Under the pieces are notes generated by a model, which was not told where the DNA came from, made no database searches, and was given only the letters and a program-made list of their open reading frames with translations. DNA of 34,357 bases from Grimontia sedimenti. GTDB lineage: Bacteria; Pseudomonadota; Gammaproteobacteria; Enterobacterales; Vibrionaceae. This document shows, piece after piece, positions 8,034-15,677 of the stretch (the stretch's first letter is position 1; each line of letters starts with the position of its first letter). The stretch lies in assembly GCF_011045095.1 (NCBI RefSeq), contig NZ_JAALDL010000028.1, forward strand, positions 1 through 34,357, written 5' to 3'. Position numbers and translations under genes: made by a program.

Positions 8034-9089
8034 ATGGGCTCAATTCAACTGAACAAAGTCGAAAAATGGTATGGCGACACGCAGGTCATCAAGGGAATCG
8101 ACCTCTCTGTAGACGAGGGCGAGTTGGTGATTTTTGTTGGGCCTTCGGGTTGTGGCAAATCTACGCTGCTCCGGATGATTGCCGGGCTGGAGGAAACCAG
8201 CCGCGGACAGATCTTGATTGACGGCACTGACATGACAGATCAACCGCCAGCCAAACGCGGTTTGACCATGGTATTTCAGAGCTATGCCCTGTATCCACAC
8301 ATGACAGTGCGCGACAACATGGGTTTTAGCCTGAAAACCCAAGGGCGTCCGCAGTCTGAAATCGACGAAAAAGTGAATTACGCGGCGCAGGTGCTCAAAC
8401 TTGAGGATTATCTCAACCGTCGTCCAAGGCACCTTTCCGGTGGTCAGCGACAGCGCGTGGCGATTGGGCGCTCTATTGTGCGTGACCCAACAGCGTTCTT
8501 GTTTGATGAACCGCTGTCGAATCTGGACGCGGCGCTGCGTGTGGAAATGCGTTACGAAATTGCCAAGCTTCACCAGTCTTTGCAATCCACCATGATTTAC
8601 GTGACACACGATCAGGTAGAAGCGATGACCCTTGCCGACAAAATTGTTGTGCTGCAAGGTGGTGTGATTGAGCAGATTGGTAGCCCGAAAACGCTATACG
8701 ATCACCCTGCGAACCTGTTTGTCGCGCAGTTTATCGGTAGCCCTAAGATGAACATCATGCCCTGCGTGACAGAAGGGGGAGAATATGGGCTGGCAGGCGG
8801 CAAGGGCGGGACGTATCCGCACTCACGTTCTGCAACTCAGCTTGGCATCCGTCCAGAGGCCATAAATCTGGTTTCTCCGGAAGAAGGTAACTGTCAGGGC
8901 ATCGTAGATGTGACTGAATACCTTGGTGCGGATATCTATGTAGTTGTTGATTGTGGTGAGCTCGGCAAAATAACCGTTCGCACCGATGGGGAAAGCGAGG
9001 TAAGAGCTGGCGACAACGTGGGTCTCCAGTTCCATACCAATAAGCTGCACTTCTTCGACGCGGAAGGATTATCTGTCGCGCAATCATGA
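8034..9089 (+). CDS. CUT1 ABC transporter ATPase (MalK/UgpC-type)
   Basis: Encodes 351 aa. All nucleotide-binding motifs are intact: Walker [10 protein letters not shown] (36-44), Q-loop Q82 ([11 protein letters not shown]), signature LSGGQRQR (134-141), Walker B FLFDEP (155-160), D-loop SNLD and H-loop H192 (VTHDQ). The C-terminal roughly 110 residues are the TOBE/OB regulatory domain ([11 protein letters not shown], followed by EYLGADIYV). It powers the importer through the permease EAA loops. It follows the glycosidase stop by one base, with an ideal AGGAGG (8023-8028) 5 nt before the ATG. It is the last gene of the operon and is followed by a terminator at 9178-9212. Confidence 0.95.
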   Translation: MGSIQLNKVEKWYGDTQVIKGIDLSVDEGELVIFVGPSGCGKSTLLRMIAGLEETSRGQILIDGTDMTDQPPAKRGLTMVFQSYALYPHMTVRDNMGFSLKTQGRPQSEIDEKVNYAAQVLKLEDYLNRRPRHLSGGQRQRVAIGRSIVRDPTAFLFDEPLSNLDAALRVEMRYEIAKLHQSLQSTMIYVTHDQVEAMTLADKIVVLQGGVIEQIGSPKTLYDHPANLFVAQFIGSPKMNIMPCVTEGGEYGLAGGKGGTYPHSRSATQLGIRPEAINLVSPEEGNCQGIVDVTEYLGADIYVVVDCGELGKITVRTDGESEVRAGDNVGLQFHTNKLHFFDAEGLSVAQS

Positions 9090-9177
9090 TCAAGTGTCTT
9101 CGGTTTTTCGAGTTTACTGAAGGCACACATTCTCCATTTGATGCAGTTCTTTCTTCCAGTGAACTGCAAAACACTCC

Positions 9178-9212
9178 CCCGGCATTTTCTCCTTGGATGC
9201 CGGGCTTTTTTT
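9178..9212 (+). terminator. Rho-independent terminator of the transport operon
   Basis: Stem cccggcat (9178-9185) / atgccggg (9197-9204), 11-nt loop, then a run of seven Ts after a C (9205-9212). A smaller inverted repeat, gcagttc/gaactgc (9143-9149, 9161-9167), precedes it. Confidence 0.9.
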
Positions 9213-9350
9213 GCCACTTCAGTGGCAGAAAAGTACTGATATTCTTACTCATCTCACTTCATAAACAAATTTATCATGATTAATTGAATAGCCTTTCTCT
9301 AAGTCAGGGAAACACACTGACTGATATGGATAAAAATAAAAGGATATTTG

Positions 9351-11135
9351 ATGAATCTTAAACATCTAAAAAGAGATATAGGGATTGTGACGAGCCTTGG
9401 CGTGGCGCTTTTTTCTGCAACGGCATTGGCAGGAAATTATACGGCAAAGGATTTTCCCGATGGGCAATTGCCGAATGACGACAACAACATCACGTTTACG
9501 ACTTACAACGGAAACTGGGTGGGCGAGATAAAATTCCCCACAATGCCTCAGGACAAAACCATTGTGAATCTGGTTTCCAAGGCGGGTTATACCTCTTCAA
9601 TCAGTCATGACTCTCTGGATTTTGAAACCGTTTATCTCTACACCAATGACTCGGTGACGTTCCGCTATGATGCTGCCACCAAAGCGTGGGGTATGGACAT
9701 GGATTTCCAGACGCCAAACAAGGTGGGGGATACCATCAAGAACGATGCGGGACAGCGTTTTGTTCGCTATCACATGTACAACAGTAACTGGACGCGGGCG
9801 GTGAAACTGCCTGAAACCGTTAATCAGCTTCAGGGCATAGTGATCACGTCCAACGCGTCGTGGACATCACGCATTGATGAAGCGCAATTGGGAACCAAGA
9901 GTACGGCTTCGATCCGAACCAAAGACAAATACGTGTTGGTCTACAACAAGCAGTATAAAAAATGGTTCTTTAAGTCTGCACCGGAGCGCTTTATCAATGC
10001 GCGTGATATTAAAGACGGTGTGGTGCCAACCCCCTACTCACCGATGACAGTGGTGCAGTTTGCCAATGCTAATTACATCGGCAACATTTCGTTGCCCAGA
10101 CAGGGCAAGGAGGGGGACACCGTGGCCATTCGCTCCCGCGCTGACTGGAATGCCACCATTATGAATACCCGTACCAATGTGGGCGCGCCTCTGACGCTCA
10201 GAAACGGTCAGGAGTATGTGTTTGTTTATCGTGGTGACCGAAATCTGTGGAGCTTGTATAAGAGCCCTGAAGTACGCCTGAATGCAAGAGATGTGAAAAA
10301 CGGTGAGCTCAACATCACTGCGCCTGATACGCACGTTTACTTTTCTAATGCCAATTGGGTTCGGGATTTGAAATTGCCAAACCGTGGCGAAGGCACCCGT
10401 GTTCACGTGAAAACGGATGCCGCTTGGTCGTTTGTGGTATCTGGGCAGGGTATGAGCCCCAACAGACTGTACCGTGGCGAATGGGCAACCTTTGTCGTCA
10501 ATGGCAGTGGAAACTGGGAGCGGGAAACCGTCACCATCGATTTGCTGGCCTACTACAGCCATCGAAACGTGCAGAAAATTGGCGAAACCAAATCACGTGC
10601 TCGTTTGGTGGAAGGCTTCGTGAAAACCAATGAAGCGCTGTTGAATTCAGGGGCAAATTTCCGTTTCCGCATGGTTTCTCTTGAGAAATTCCAGACGCCG
10701 GATACCTGGCTGAGACTTGGTGATGTGCTGCGCGAAATACGCTCAAACCCAGTTGCCCAGCAACGACGTGATGCCCTGAAAGCGGACGCGATTTACTATG
10801 AGGGTACAGAAAGTGGTTGCGGCTTAGCGTATGTGAAATCCAGCCGTTTCAACATGGTGGCGTCGGGCTCGCTGAACTGTGGCACCAATGTTATGCGCCA
10901 TGAACTGGGACATAACATGGGATTGAATCATGGTGTACTGACGCCGGATTTGGCACGCAATATCGCGGTTGGTTACTCTGCAGAACGCACTGTGATGGGT
11001 GGCAATGCTATCCCGTATTTTTCGACGCCGGAAAAGCTTTCTCCGAATACCAAACTGCCGCTGGGTTTTGAGAACCAGATCGACGGTGTGAAAGCGATGA
11101 ATAACTTCTCGAAGCAGGTGTCGGGATACAATTAA
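9351..11135 (+). CDS. Secreted zinc metalloprotease (metzincin) with four N-terminal repeats
   Basis: Encodes 594 aa. A signal peptide spans 1-27 (KHLKRD, then a hydrophobic stretch ending ATALA). The catalytic domain occupies about 395-594 and holds HELGHNMGLNH (517-527; three His ligands plus catalytic E518). A likely Met-turn follows at M549 (SAERTVMGG), making it a metzincin. C490 and C510 probably form a disulfide. Residues 29-390 consist of four degenerate repeats of about 90-105 aa, each with an N-W/Y core: NGNWVGEIKFP (53-63), NSNWTRAVKLP (144-154), NANYIGNISLP (239-249), SNANWVRDLKLP (332-343). NARD-x-K-x-G linkers stand at 216-222 and 311-317. The repeats may bind glycans or matrix; the substrate is unknown. 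RBS aaagga lies 6 nt before ATG9351. Confidence 0.88.
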   Translation: MNLKHLKRDIGIVTSLGVALFSATALAGNYTAKDFPDGQLPNDDNNITFTTYNGNWVGEIKFPTMPQDKTIVNLVSKAGYTSSISHDSLDFETVYLYTNDSVTFRYDAATKAWGMDMDFQTPNKVGDTIKNDAGQRFVRYHMYNSNWTRAVKLPETVNQLQGIVITSNASWTSRIDEAQLGTKSTASIRTKDKYVLVYNKQYKKWFFKSAPERFINARDIKDGVVPTPYSPMTVVQFANANYIGNISLPRQGKEGDTVAIRSRADWNATIMNTRTNVGAPLTLRNGQEYVFVYRGDRNLWSLYKSPEVRLNARDVKNGELNITAPDTHVYFSNANWVRDLKLPNRGEGTRVHVKTDAAWSFVVSGQGMSPNRLYRGEWATFVVNGSGNWERETVTIDLLAYYSHRNVQKIGETKSRARLVEGFVKTNEALLNSGANFRFRMVSLEKFQTPDTWLRLGDVLREIRSNPVAQQRRDALKADAIYYEGTESGCGLAYVKSSRFNMVASGSLNCGTNVMRHELGHNMGLNHGVLTPDLARNIAVGYSAERTVMGGNAIPYFSTPEKLSPNTKLPLGFENQIDGVKAMNNFSKQVSGYN

Positions 11136-11153
11136 GCTGTTTCCTTTGTATAG

Positions 11154-11184
11154 AAAAAGCCCTCCAACGTTTGGAGGGCTTTTT
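11154..11184. terminator. Bidirectional terminator between convergent genes
   Basis: A 14-bp stem (aaaaagccctccaa 11154-11167, ttggagggcttttt 11171-11184) with a 3-nt loop provides a T-tract on both strands. It lies between the metalloprotease (+) and the CorC/HlyC-family gene (-), and should serve both. Confidence 0.92.
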
Positions 11185-11189
11185 GTTGG

Positions 11190-12485
11190 TTAAATTTCCA
11201 CGTCGGTTTCTGCGTGCACCTGTGTCACTTTTACCTTGGCGACACGATTGTGCTTAACCTTAAGGACCTCAAAGCGCCAGCCTTGATGGACTAGCACCTC
11301 TCCCTCGCCAGGCACCCGCTCGGCCAACCAACTCAACATGCCATTTAGGGTTTGGAAACCTTCGACTTCTTCGCCCTCCAAAGTCGAAACCCCAAGCCGG
11401 TCTTTTAACTCGTTCAAAGGGATCAACGCATCCATCACCCAACCACCTTCTTCCAGAGTCTGCGCCCACAAATCCTGTGGAGAGAGCGAGAGTTCACCGG
11501 CAATTGCTTCCAGCAAATCATAGTGGGTAACCAGCCCTTGAATATCGCCGTATTCATCAACAATAAACGCCATTTCTGCCCCTTGGCGCTGCATGTAATC
11601 GAGCAGCGTTAGTCCTTTCATCGACTCTGGCACATACATAGGGCGTTTAAGCAATTTGGCAATGACGGCGGTATTGATGTCGCCGACATGGTTCAGCAGC
11701 AGTTTCGAAGAAACCGTGCCGATGACGTTATCCAGATTGCCACGACAGAGAGGGAAAACGCTGTGTTTGGTACTGCGAATACGTGCCAGTACCTGATCGA
11801 CAGGCTGGTTGATGTCGAGATAATCGATGTCGCGGCGTGGTGTCATCAGCGAGCTGACCAGTCGATCATTGAGGTGCAGAATGTTGCGGATCATGGTCTG
11901 TTCACGTGGCTCTATCGCGCCCGATTCCGAACCTTCATTGAGGATGGCCTGAATATCATCTTCTGTCACCGCTTCTTCGCTGTCTTCGCGCACACCAAGA
12001 CTTTTCAGCAATGTTTGCGTTGAGACGCTCAGCGCCACCACAAATGGGCGGGTAATAATAGAAATCCAGCGGATGGGACGAGCAACCAGAACGGCGATAG
12101 CTTCGGCATGAGATTGTGCAATACGCTTTGGCACCAGCTCGCCCACGACGATGGCAAAGTAGGTGATGCCCAACACCACGCAAGCGGTGGATAGGTAATC
12201 TGCCGTTTCGATGTGCATGCCAGCTGAAACAAGAAACTCTGCGAAAGGTTTGGAGAGGGTGGCTTCACCAACAATACCGCTCAAAAGCCCGATAACCGTG
12301 ATGCCGATTTGGATAGTAGAAAGAAAAGTGTTGGGGTTTTCTTTGAGGGAAAGCGCCACTGAGGCGGCCTTTCGGGTTTCCGCCATGCGTTTCAGTCGGC
12401 TGGTCTTAGCGGCGACAAGCGCAATTTCCGACATGGCAAACAAGCCATTAATCACAATTAAAGCAGCGAGCAGTAATACGTCCAT
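11190..12485 (-). CDS. CorC/HlyC-family membrane protein (DUF21, CBS pair, CorC_HlyC)
   Basis: Encodes 431 aa, the normal length for YtfL/YfjD-type proteins. The N-terminal DUF21/CNNM transmembrane domain occupies about 1-190 (MDVLLLAALIVINGLFAMSE, TIQIGITVIGLLSGIVGEA, LGITYFAIVVGELVPKRIAQ). It is followed by an acidic linker, a pair of CBS domains (about 205-335; MTPRRDIDYLD, MAFIVDEYGDIQGLVTHYDL) and a C-terminal CorC_HlyC domain (about 345-431; ALIPLNELKDRLG). The older name 'hemolysin' is misleading: relatives act in magnesium or other cation export and membrane homeostasis, with CBS domains sensing adenine nucleotides. It is monocistronic, with aggac 4 nt before the ATG. Confidence 0.92.
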   Translation of the reverse strand: MDVLLLAALIVINGLFAMSEIALVAAKTSRLKRMAETRKAASVALSLKENPNTFLSTIQIGITVIGLLSGIVGEATLSKPFAEFLVSAGMHIETADYLSTACVVLGITYFAIVVGELVPKRIAQSHAEAIAVLVARPIRWISIITRPFVVALSVSTQTLLKSLGVREDSEEAVTEDDIQAILNEGSESGAIEPREQTMIRNILHLNDRLVSSLMTPRRDIDYLDINQPVDQVLARIRSTKHSVFPLCRGNLDNVIGTVSSKLLLNHVGDINTAVIAKLLKRPMYVPESMKGLTLLDYMQRQGAEMAFIVDEYGDIQGLVTHYDLLEAIAGELSLSPQDLWAQTLEEGGWVMDALIPLNELKDRLGVSTLEGEEVEGFQTLNGMLSWLAERVPGEGEVLVHQGWRFEVLKVKHNRVAKVKVTQVHAETDVEI

Positions 12486-12607
12486 ATTGTCCTGAATCTA
12501 ATGAAGAAGTCAGCTTCAGAATATGCCGCATTCGCATCTGGAAATGTGATTAATCACTGTATTTTAAATGAAGATCAGGAGGCGACAACGCGCCCCCTGC
12601 CCCGCTT

Positions 12608-13378
12608 TTAAATGGCGTTCCAGTTACTCAGTTCAACACAGCGGCCTTCATACAAAACCTGACTGTCCGGTGTTTCGCCAATGGTAACGATCAGCTCTGA
12701 ACTGTTTTTCAGTTGTTGCCATTCTGCGGGGGAAAGAAAACGCGTGTCGTTGATGTTTCTCAGCGTGTCGATGCGGGTCACTTCTCCGCTTTCTTTGTCC
12801 CGCATCCACACAGTGGCCGTTTCCGGCGGCAACTCCGATTCGCGCAGGTTCCGCTGCAGACGCAGTGTCGACTTCGCATCTCCTAATCCGCGATACGCCA
12901 CAATGGCAAACAGGTTGTGTTCTTGTTCAGAGGACATCAAAGCAAAGTAGTTAGCAGGCTGAACAATAATCGGCCCTTTCTTTGGAGCCTCTGGAGGCAT
13001 GATGCTCGGACTAATCAGCACACCCATCACCAGCGAAAAGGCCAGTGATAAAGGCATGATGACCGCTTTCCACCAAGGCGCTTTCGCGGCAGTTCTGGCT
13101 ACTTCACGTTGGGGGTTAACGGCGGCGTCGATATTGCGCCAAACCCGCTCAGGCGGTTGGGCAAACTCCCACTCTAAATGTGCATCGATAGAAGGGGTGA
13201 TACCGGCAAAATGCTGCTGCCAGTGCTCAATGTGTTCCCACCAACTTGGGTCCTGATTCATCAAACATTCCAGACGACGCTGGACGTTGGGTGTGAGCGT
13301 GCCGAGGACATATTCTGCGGCGAGCCTGTCTCTTAACTCCGTGGATTGGTAGCGCTTGGCAACGGTTAATTTAGGCAT
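12608..13378 (-). CDS. RskA-type anti-sigma factor
   Basis: Encodes 256 aa. The N-terminal sigma-binding domain has the hallmark AAEYVLGTL (20-28) of RskA/SigK regulators. One transmembrane helix follows (about 103-123, after WWK). The C-terminal periplasmic domain includes FAIVAYRGLGDAKSTLRLQ and TVWMRDKESGEVTRIDTL. It should hold the adjacent ECF sigma factor at the membrane and free it when proteolysed or when its outer domain senses a signal. Its start overlaps the end of the sigma gene by 13 bp, so they are translationally coupled. No terminator is obvious in the 122-bp gap downstream. Confidence 0.9.
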   Translation of the reverse strand: MPKLTVAKRYQSTELRDRLAAEYVLGTLTPNVQRRLECLMNQDPSWWEHIEHWQQHFAGITPSIDAHLEWEFAQPPERVWRNIDAAVNPQREVARTAAKAPWWKAVIMPLSLAFSLVMGVLISPSIMPPEAPKKGPIIVQPANYFALMSSEQEHNLFAIVAYRGLGDAKSTLRLQRNLRESELPPETATVWMRDKESGEVTRIDTLRNINDTRFLSPAEWQQLKNSSELIVTIGETPDSQVLYEGRCVELSNWNAI

Positions 13379-13902
13379 CGCTTCAGCTCCATCAGTCCGC
13401 GTCGAATCCAGGATTTCACTGTTCCCAGTGGTGATTTTACATGTTCGACAATTTCTTCATGACTCATGCCGTGCTCATAGGCGAGGACGATGACACTGCG
13501 CTTTTCTGGTGTGAGGGCCTGCAGGCAGTAGCTTAGCTTCTGGTATTCGGGATGCGCGCCGTTTTCCAGCGTTGCCAGACCTTTGTCGGCCTCTGACATG
13601 GGGTCAGAGACCGATACTTCCTTTGAGTAGCGCGCCTTTCTCAGTTCATCAATGGCGAGGTTACGCATACTCTGGCATAGCCAGGCCCAAGGGTATTCAA
13701 TAGGGTAGCTGTACTGTCTGAACCAGAGTTTCAGAAACCCCTCCTGCAGTAAGTCTGCAGCCAATCCTTCGTCTTTGACGATGGATACCAGCAAATGATA
13801 AAGACGTGAACCAGTAAGCGAATAGAGCGCTTCAAAAGCGCTCCTATCTTTCAGGGCAATGCGGGAGAGTAGCTCACCGACTTCCTTGGTATCGAGACTC
13901 AA
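13366..13902 (-). CDS. ECF RNA polymerase sigma factor
   Basis: Encodes 178 aa. Region 2 (about 20-95) contains AADLLQEGFLKLW and YPWAWLCQSMRNLAIDELRKA. Region 4 (about 120-176) contains LTPEKRSVIVLAYEHGMSHEEI and SPLGTVKSWIRRGLMELKRC. The pairing with an RskA-type anti-sigma places it in the SigK-like ECF group. The start appears to be TTG at 13902, supported by a GGAGAGGTG Shine-Dalgarno just upstream on the minus strand; no alternative ATG fits. In other bacteria such pairs control envelope or oxidative stress genes; the regulon here cannot be seen. Confidence 0.93.
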   Translation of the reverse strand: MSLDTKEVGELLSRIALKDRSAFEALYSLTGSRLYHLLVSIVKDEGLAADLLQEGFLKLWFRQYSYPIEYPWAWLCQSMRNLAIDELRKARYSKEVSVSDPMSEADKGLATLENGAHPEYQKLSYCLQALTPEKRSVIVLAYEHGMSHEEIVEHVKSPLGTVKSWIRRGLMELKRCLN

Positions 13903-14027
13903 ATATCACCTCTCCGTTGAGCGGATAACACCATCGCGCTCTTTTCCTTATCTATTCATAGTATTCGACAGCGCAAAATATTGGTGTCAGATAAAGAGAC
14001 GAAGATGGAATGCGTTTCGGATGCAGC

Positions 14028-14573
14028 TTACTGAAAGTTTTTTGTCAGAGTGAGCTTAGGCCAGATATTCAGCCAGTTTTTCTGAAGTACACGTTGCTGG
14101 TATATCGTGAATTCACGTTTGGAGTTTGGCGTGATTTTTAGCGCGAAAAGAGACTCAAATCCGAAAGAGGAAACACACTCTAGTACGCCATCGTCAGTGA
14201 GCCGGACAGCCACAGCGGTCTCCTGCTCTGGCCAAAAACTCATGGCATCCAAGATATCCCGATAAGGCTGATCACCATTTCTCGTGTGAATTCTTGCTTG
14301 ATTACGCACCTGCCAGTTAAGGGATGGCATCAAAGCATTTAACGTCGCCTCATATGCCAGATAGGCAAGCTCATCAGTTTCATTTTCATTGAAATAAATC
14401 ACATCCACATCATTGAGCGGGGTCGCGTTTTCTTTGTGGTGTAGGCGATCCCAAACCATATTCCGGACAAAGCCCGCGGCAAGATAACCGCTGGGTAAGT
14501 TGAGAGAGTGAACCGCCTTGATCGCCTGCATGCGTAAGGCGTCTTCTTGAATCCAGTCAATGATGGTTTGCAT
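14028..14573 (-). CDS. DUF925 nucleotidyltransferase-like protein
   Basis: Encodes 181 aa. The sequence fits the NTP_transf_6/DUF925 family (YitT/YP-type small nucleotidyltransferase-fold proteins): SGYLAAGFVRNMVWDRLH (29-46), PLNDVDVIYFNE with acidic metal-ligand candidates (52-63), DILDAMSFWPEQETAVAVRL and FGFESLFALKITPNSKREF. The family is predicted to have a polymerase-beta-like nucleotidyltransferase fold, with substrate unknown. It is divergent in promoter but not in strand from the upstream repeat region, and apparently monocistronic. No strong ribosome-binding site precedes the ATG. Confidence 0.85.
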   Translation of the reverse strand: MQTIIDWIQEDALRMQAIKAVHSLNLPSGYLAAGFVRNMVWDRLHHKENATPLNDVDVIYFNENETDELAYLAYEATLNALMPSLNWQVRNQARIHTRNGDQPYRDILDAMSFWPEQETAVAVRLTDDGVLECVSSFGFESLFALKITPNSKREFTIYQQRVLQKNWLNIWPKLTLTKNFQ

Positions 14574-14642
14574 GATGGTAGAGAATAAAAAATGACTAAT
14601 GTGGATATATTAACACTGAAGTCGGTAAAGAATGTTAGCCAT

Positions 14643-14760
14643 GTATACCCAAGCAACCTGAAGATGCTCGCATTCAGAGGTCATCAATGCGTTCAATTCA
14701 AGGCAAATTTCGCGAGGAATAGTCATTCTATTTCCGTGGAATTTAACGAAGAAGTGGGCC
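14643..14760. repeat. Vibrionaceae-type dispersed intergenic repeat
   Basis: The 510-bp gap between 14574 and 15083 has no convincing gene. It includes a stretch starting tatacccaagcaacctgaag and passing through ggaatagtcattctatttcc (core dyad aatag-tcatt-ctatt, about 14718-14732). It is strongly reminiscent of a non-coding repeat seen in many Vibrio intergenic regions; that assignment is from memory. The short ORF across it (14592-14798) is probably an artefact. The remaining 14800-14960 is AT-rich with nothing recognisable. Confidence 0.6.
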
Positions 14761-14965
14761 ATGGATTGTTTAGGTATTTTTCATTCTATTTTAATTGAAG
14801 CTAAATACTGTTTTGGATTAGTGGATAGCTATATCTCCAATTCTGGACATAGGAATCGAGTGAAAAGAGACTGGAAGTTTTCTGGGAGTAAGGTTTAGAA
14901 AGCTGAAAAGCCGATCAGAATCCAGTACAGATTGAAGCATTTCTTAGAGTGAAGAAAAATAAATA

Positions 14966-14982
14966 GAGCCCACTAAGGGCTC
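14966..14982 (-). terminator. Probable terminator of the 76-aa gene
   Basis: Stem gagccc/gggctc (14966-14971, 14977-14982) with a 5-nt loop. On the minus strand it is followed by a loose T-rich tract (tatttattttt). It lies about 100 bp beyond the stop of the small minus-strand gene at 15084. On the plus strand cacttttt follows, so it may act both ways. Confidence 0.5.
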
Positions 14983-15083
14983 CACTTTTTATGCGTTAGC
15001 AGTGAGGCTCTGCACTATTTCTATTTTAGCCTTCGAGGATACTTGCTCGCTCTAAGACATGATAGGGACAAAAGAAAACGGAC

Positions 15084-15314
15084 TTAATTAAGCCACACAT
15101 CGCATATTGCATCTGTCCATGTGTTTCTTAATTTAGTGCTCACTTCATTATCAAACAGTAAGCCTTCAATTGAGTCGACGTCGCATCGGTCCCGATATTT
15201 CTCAAAGATTTCACGGGTTACGCATTGCGCCTCATTTCTCAGCGCGTCGCTGATAGAGTCGCCCACGCGCAGTTGTCCCAATACGTCTACTGCTTGCATG
15301 TATTCTAAGTCCAT
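15084..15314 (-). CDS. Hypothetical 76-aa protein
   Basis: Not recognised. A small soluble protein starting MDLEYMQAVDVLGQLRVGDS, rich in acidic residues, with three cysteines (one in DRCDVDS, one in AQCVTRE, one in DAICDVW) and no TM segment. The start at 15314 is preferred to one 57 bp upstream because of a strong GGGGAGGG Shine-Dalgarno about 4 nt away. Predicted mostly helical. It stands alone, with a possible terminator at 14966-14982. Coding status rests on the ribosome-binding site and the intact frame only. Confidence 0.6.
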   Translation of the reverse strand: MDLEYMQAVDVLGQLRVGDSISDALRNEAQCVTREIFEKYRDRCDVDSIEGLLFDNEVSTKLRNTWTDAICDVWLN

Positions 15315-15677
15315 GTTCCCTCCCCTTTCGGGAAATATTCCACTAATACCAATGTGCCAAGTGTGTAACAAAAAGACAGATGTCTACTTGTTAATAATTG
15401 TTGTATTAATAGTTGGCGCATATCTAAAGTTTCGTCAACTATTTTTGTCAAATTAATATTATGGGTGTTTTTAACGTGAGACGAGTTATTGAGGGTTTAT
15501 GCGCGTAATTGCATCTCCAGATCTTTATCTTAATTATGCCGGATGAAGAGAATAGGAAAAGAAGTGAAATTTTGAGGAAGGTTTGATGAGCTTTGTTACC
15601 AAACGGAATCTTGTAATTATTACATATTCATGAAAGCCCTGCAGATTAGCAGGGCTTTGGGAAAATGAATAAAACAA
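15315..15677. other. Intergenic region, AT-rich
   Basis: 363 bp between the 76-aa gene (leftward) and the ammonium transporter stop. It should hold the promoter of the 76-aa gene, and contains AT-rich blocks around 15385-15410 and 15450-15465. A 15-codon ORF at 15586-15633 on the plus strand has a good gaggaagg site (15574-15581), and its stop touches the terminator stem at 15633. No longer gene is credible. Confidence 0.5.
15633..15658. terminator. Terminator hairpin downstream of the ammonium transporter
   Basis: Perfect 10-bp stem aaagccctgc (15633-15642) / gcagggcttt (15649-15658) with a 6-nt loop, 20 bp past the stop codon of the minus-strand ammonium transporter. The T-run is mostly within the stem, so termination strength is uncertain. 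Confidence 0.7.

Noticed and set aside
14592-14798. 68-codon plus-strand ORF
   Set aside because: It runs through the dispersed repeat and has no ribosome-binding site; its sequence is explained by the repeat.
15352-15456. 34-codon plus-strand ORF starting MCQVCNKKTD with a hydrophobic segment (VYLLIIVVLIVGAYL)
   Set aside because: It resembles a small membrane protein, but there is no ribosome-binding site and it overlaps the likely promoter of the 76-aa gene in AT-rich DNA, where chance hydrophobic codons are common.
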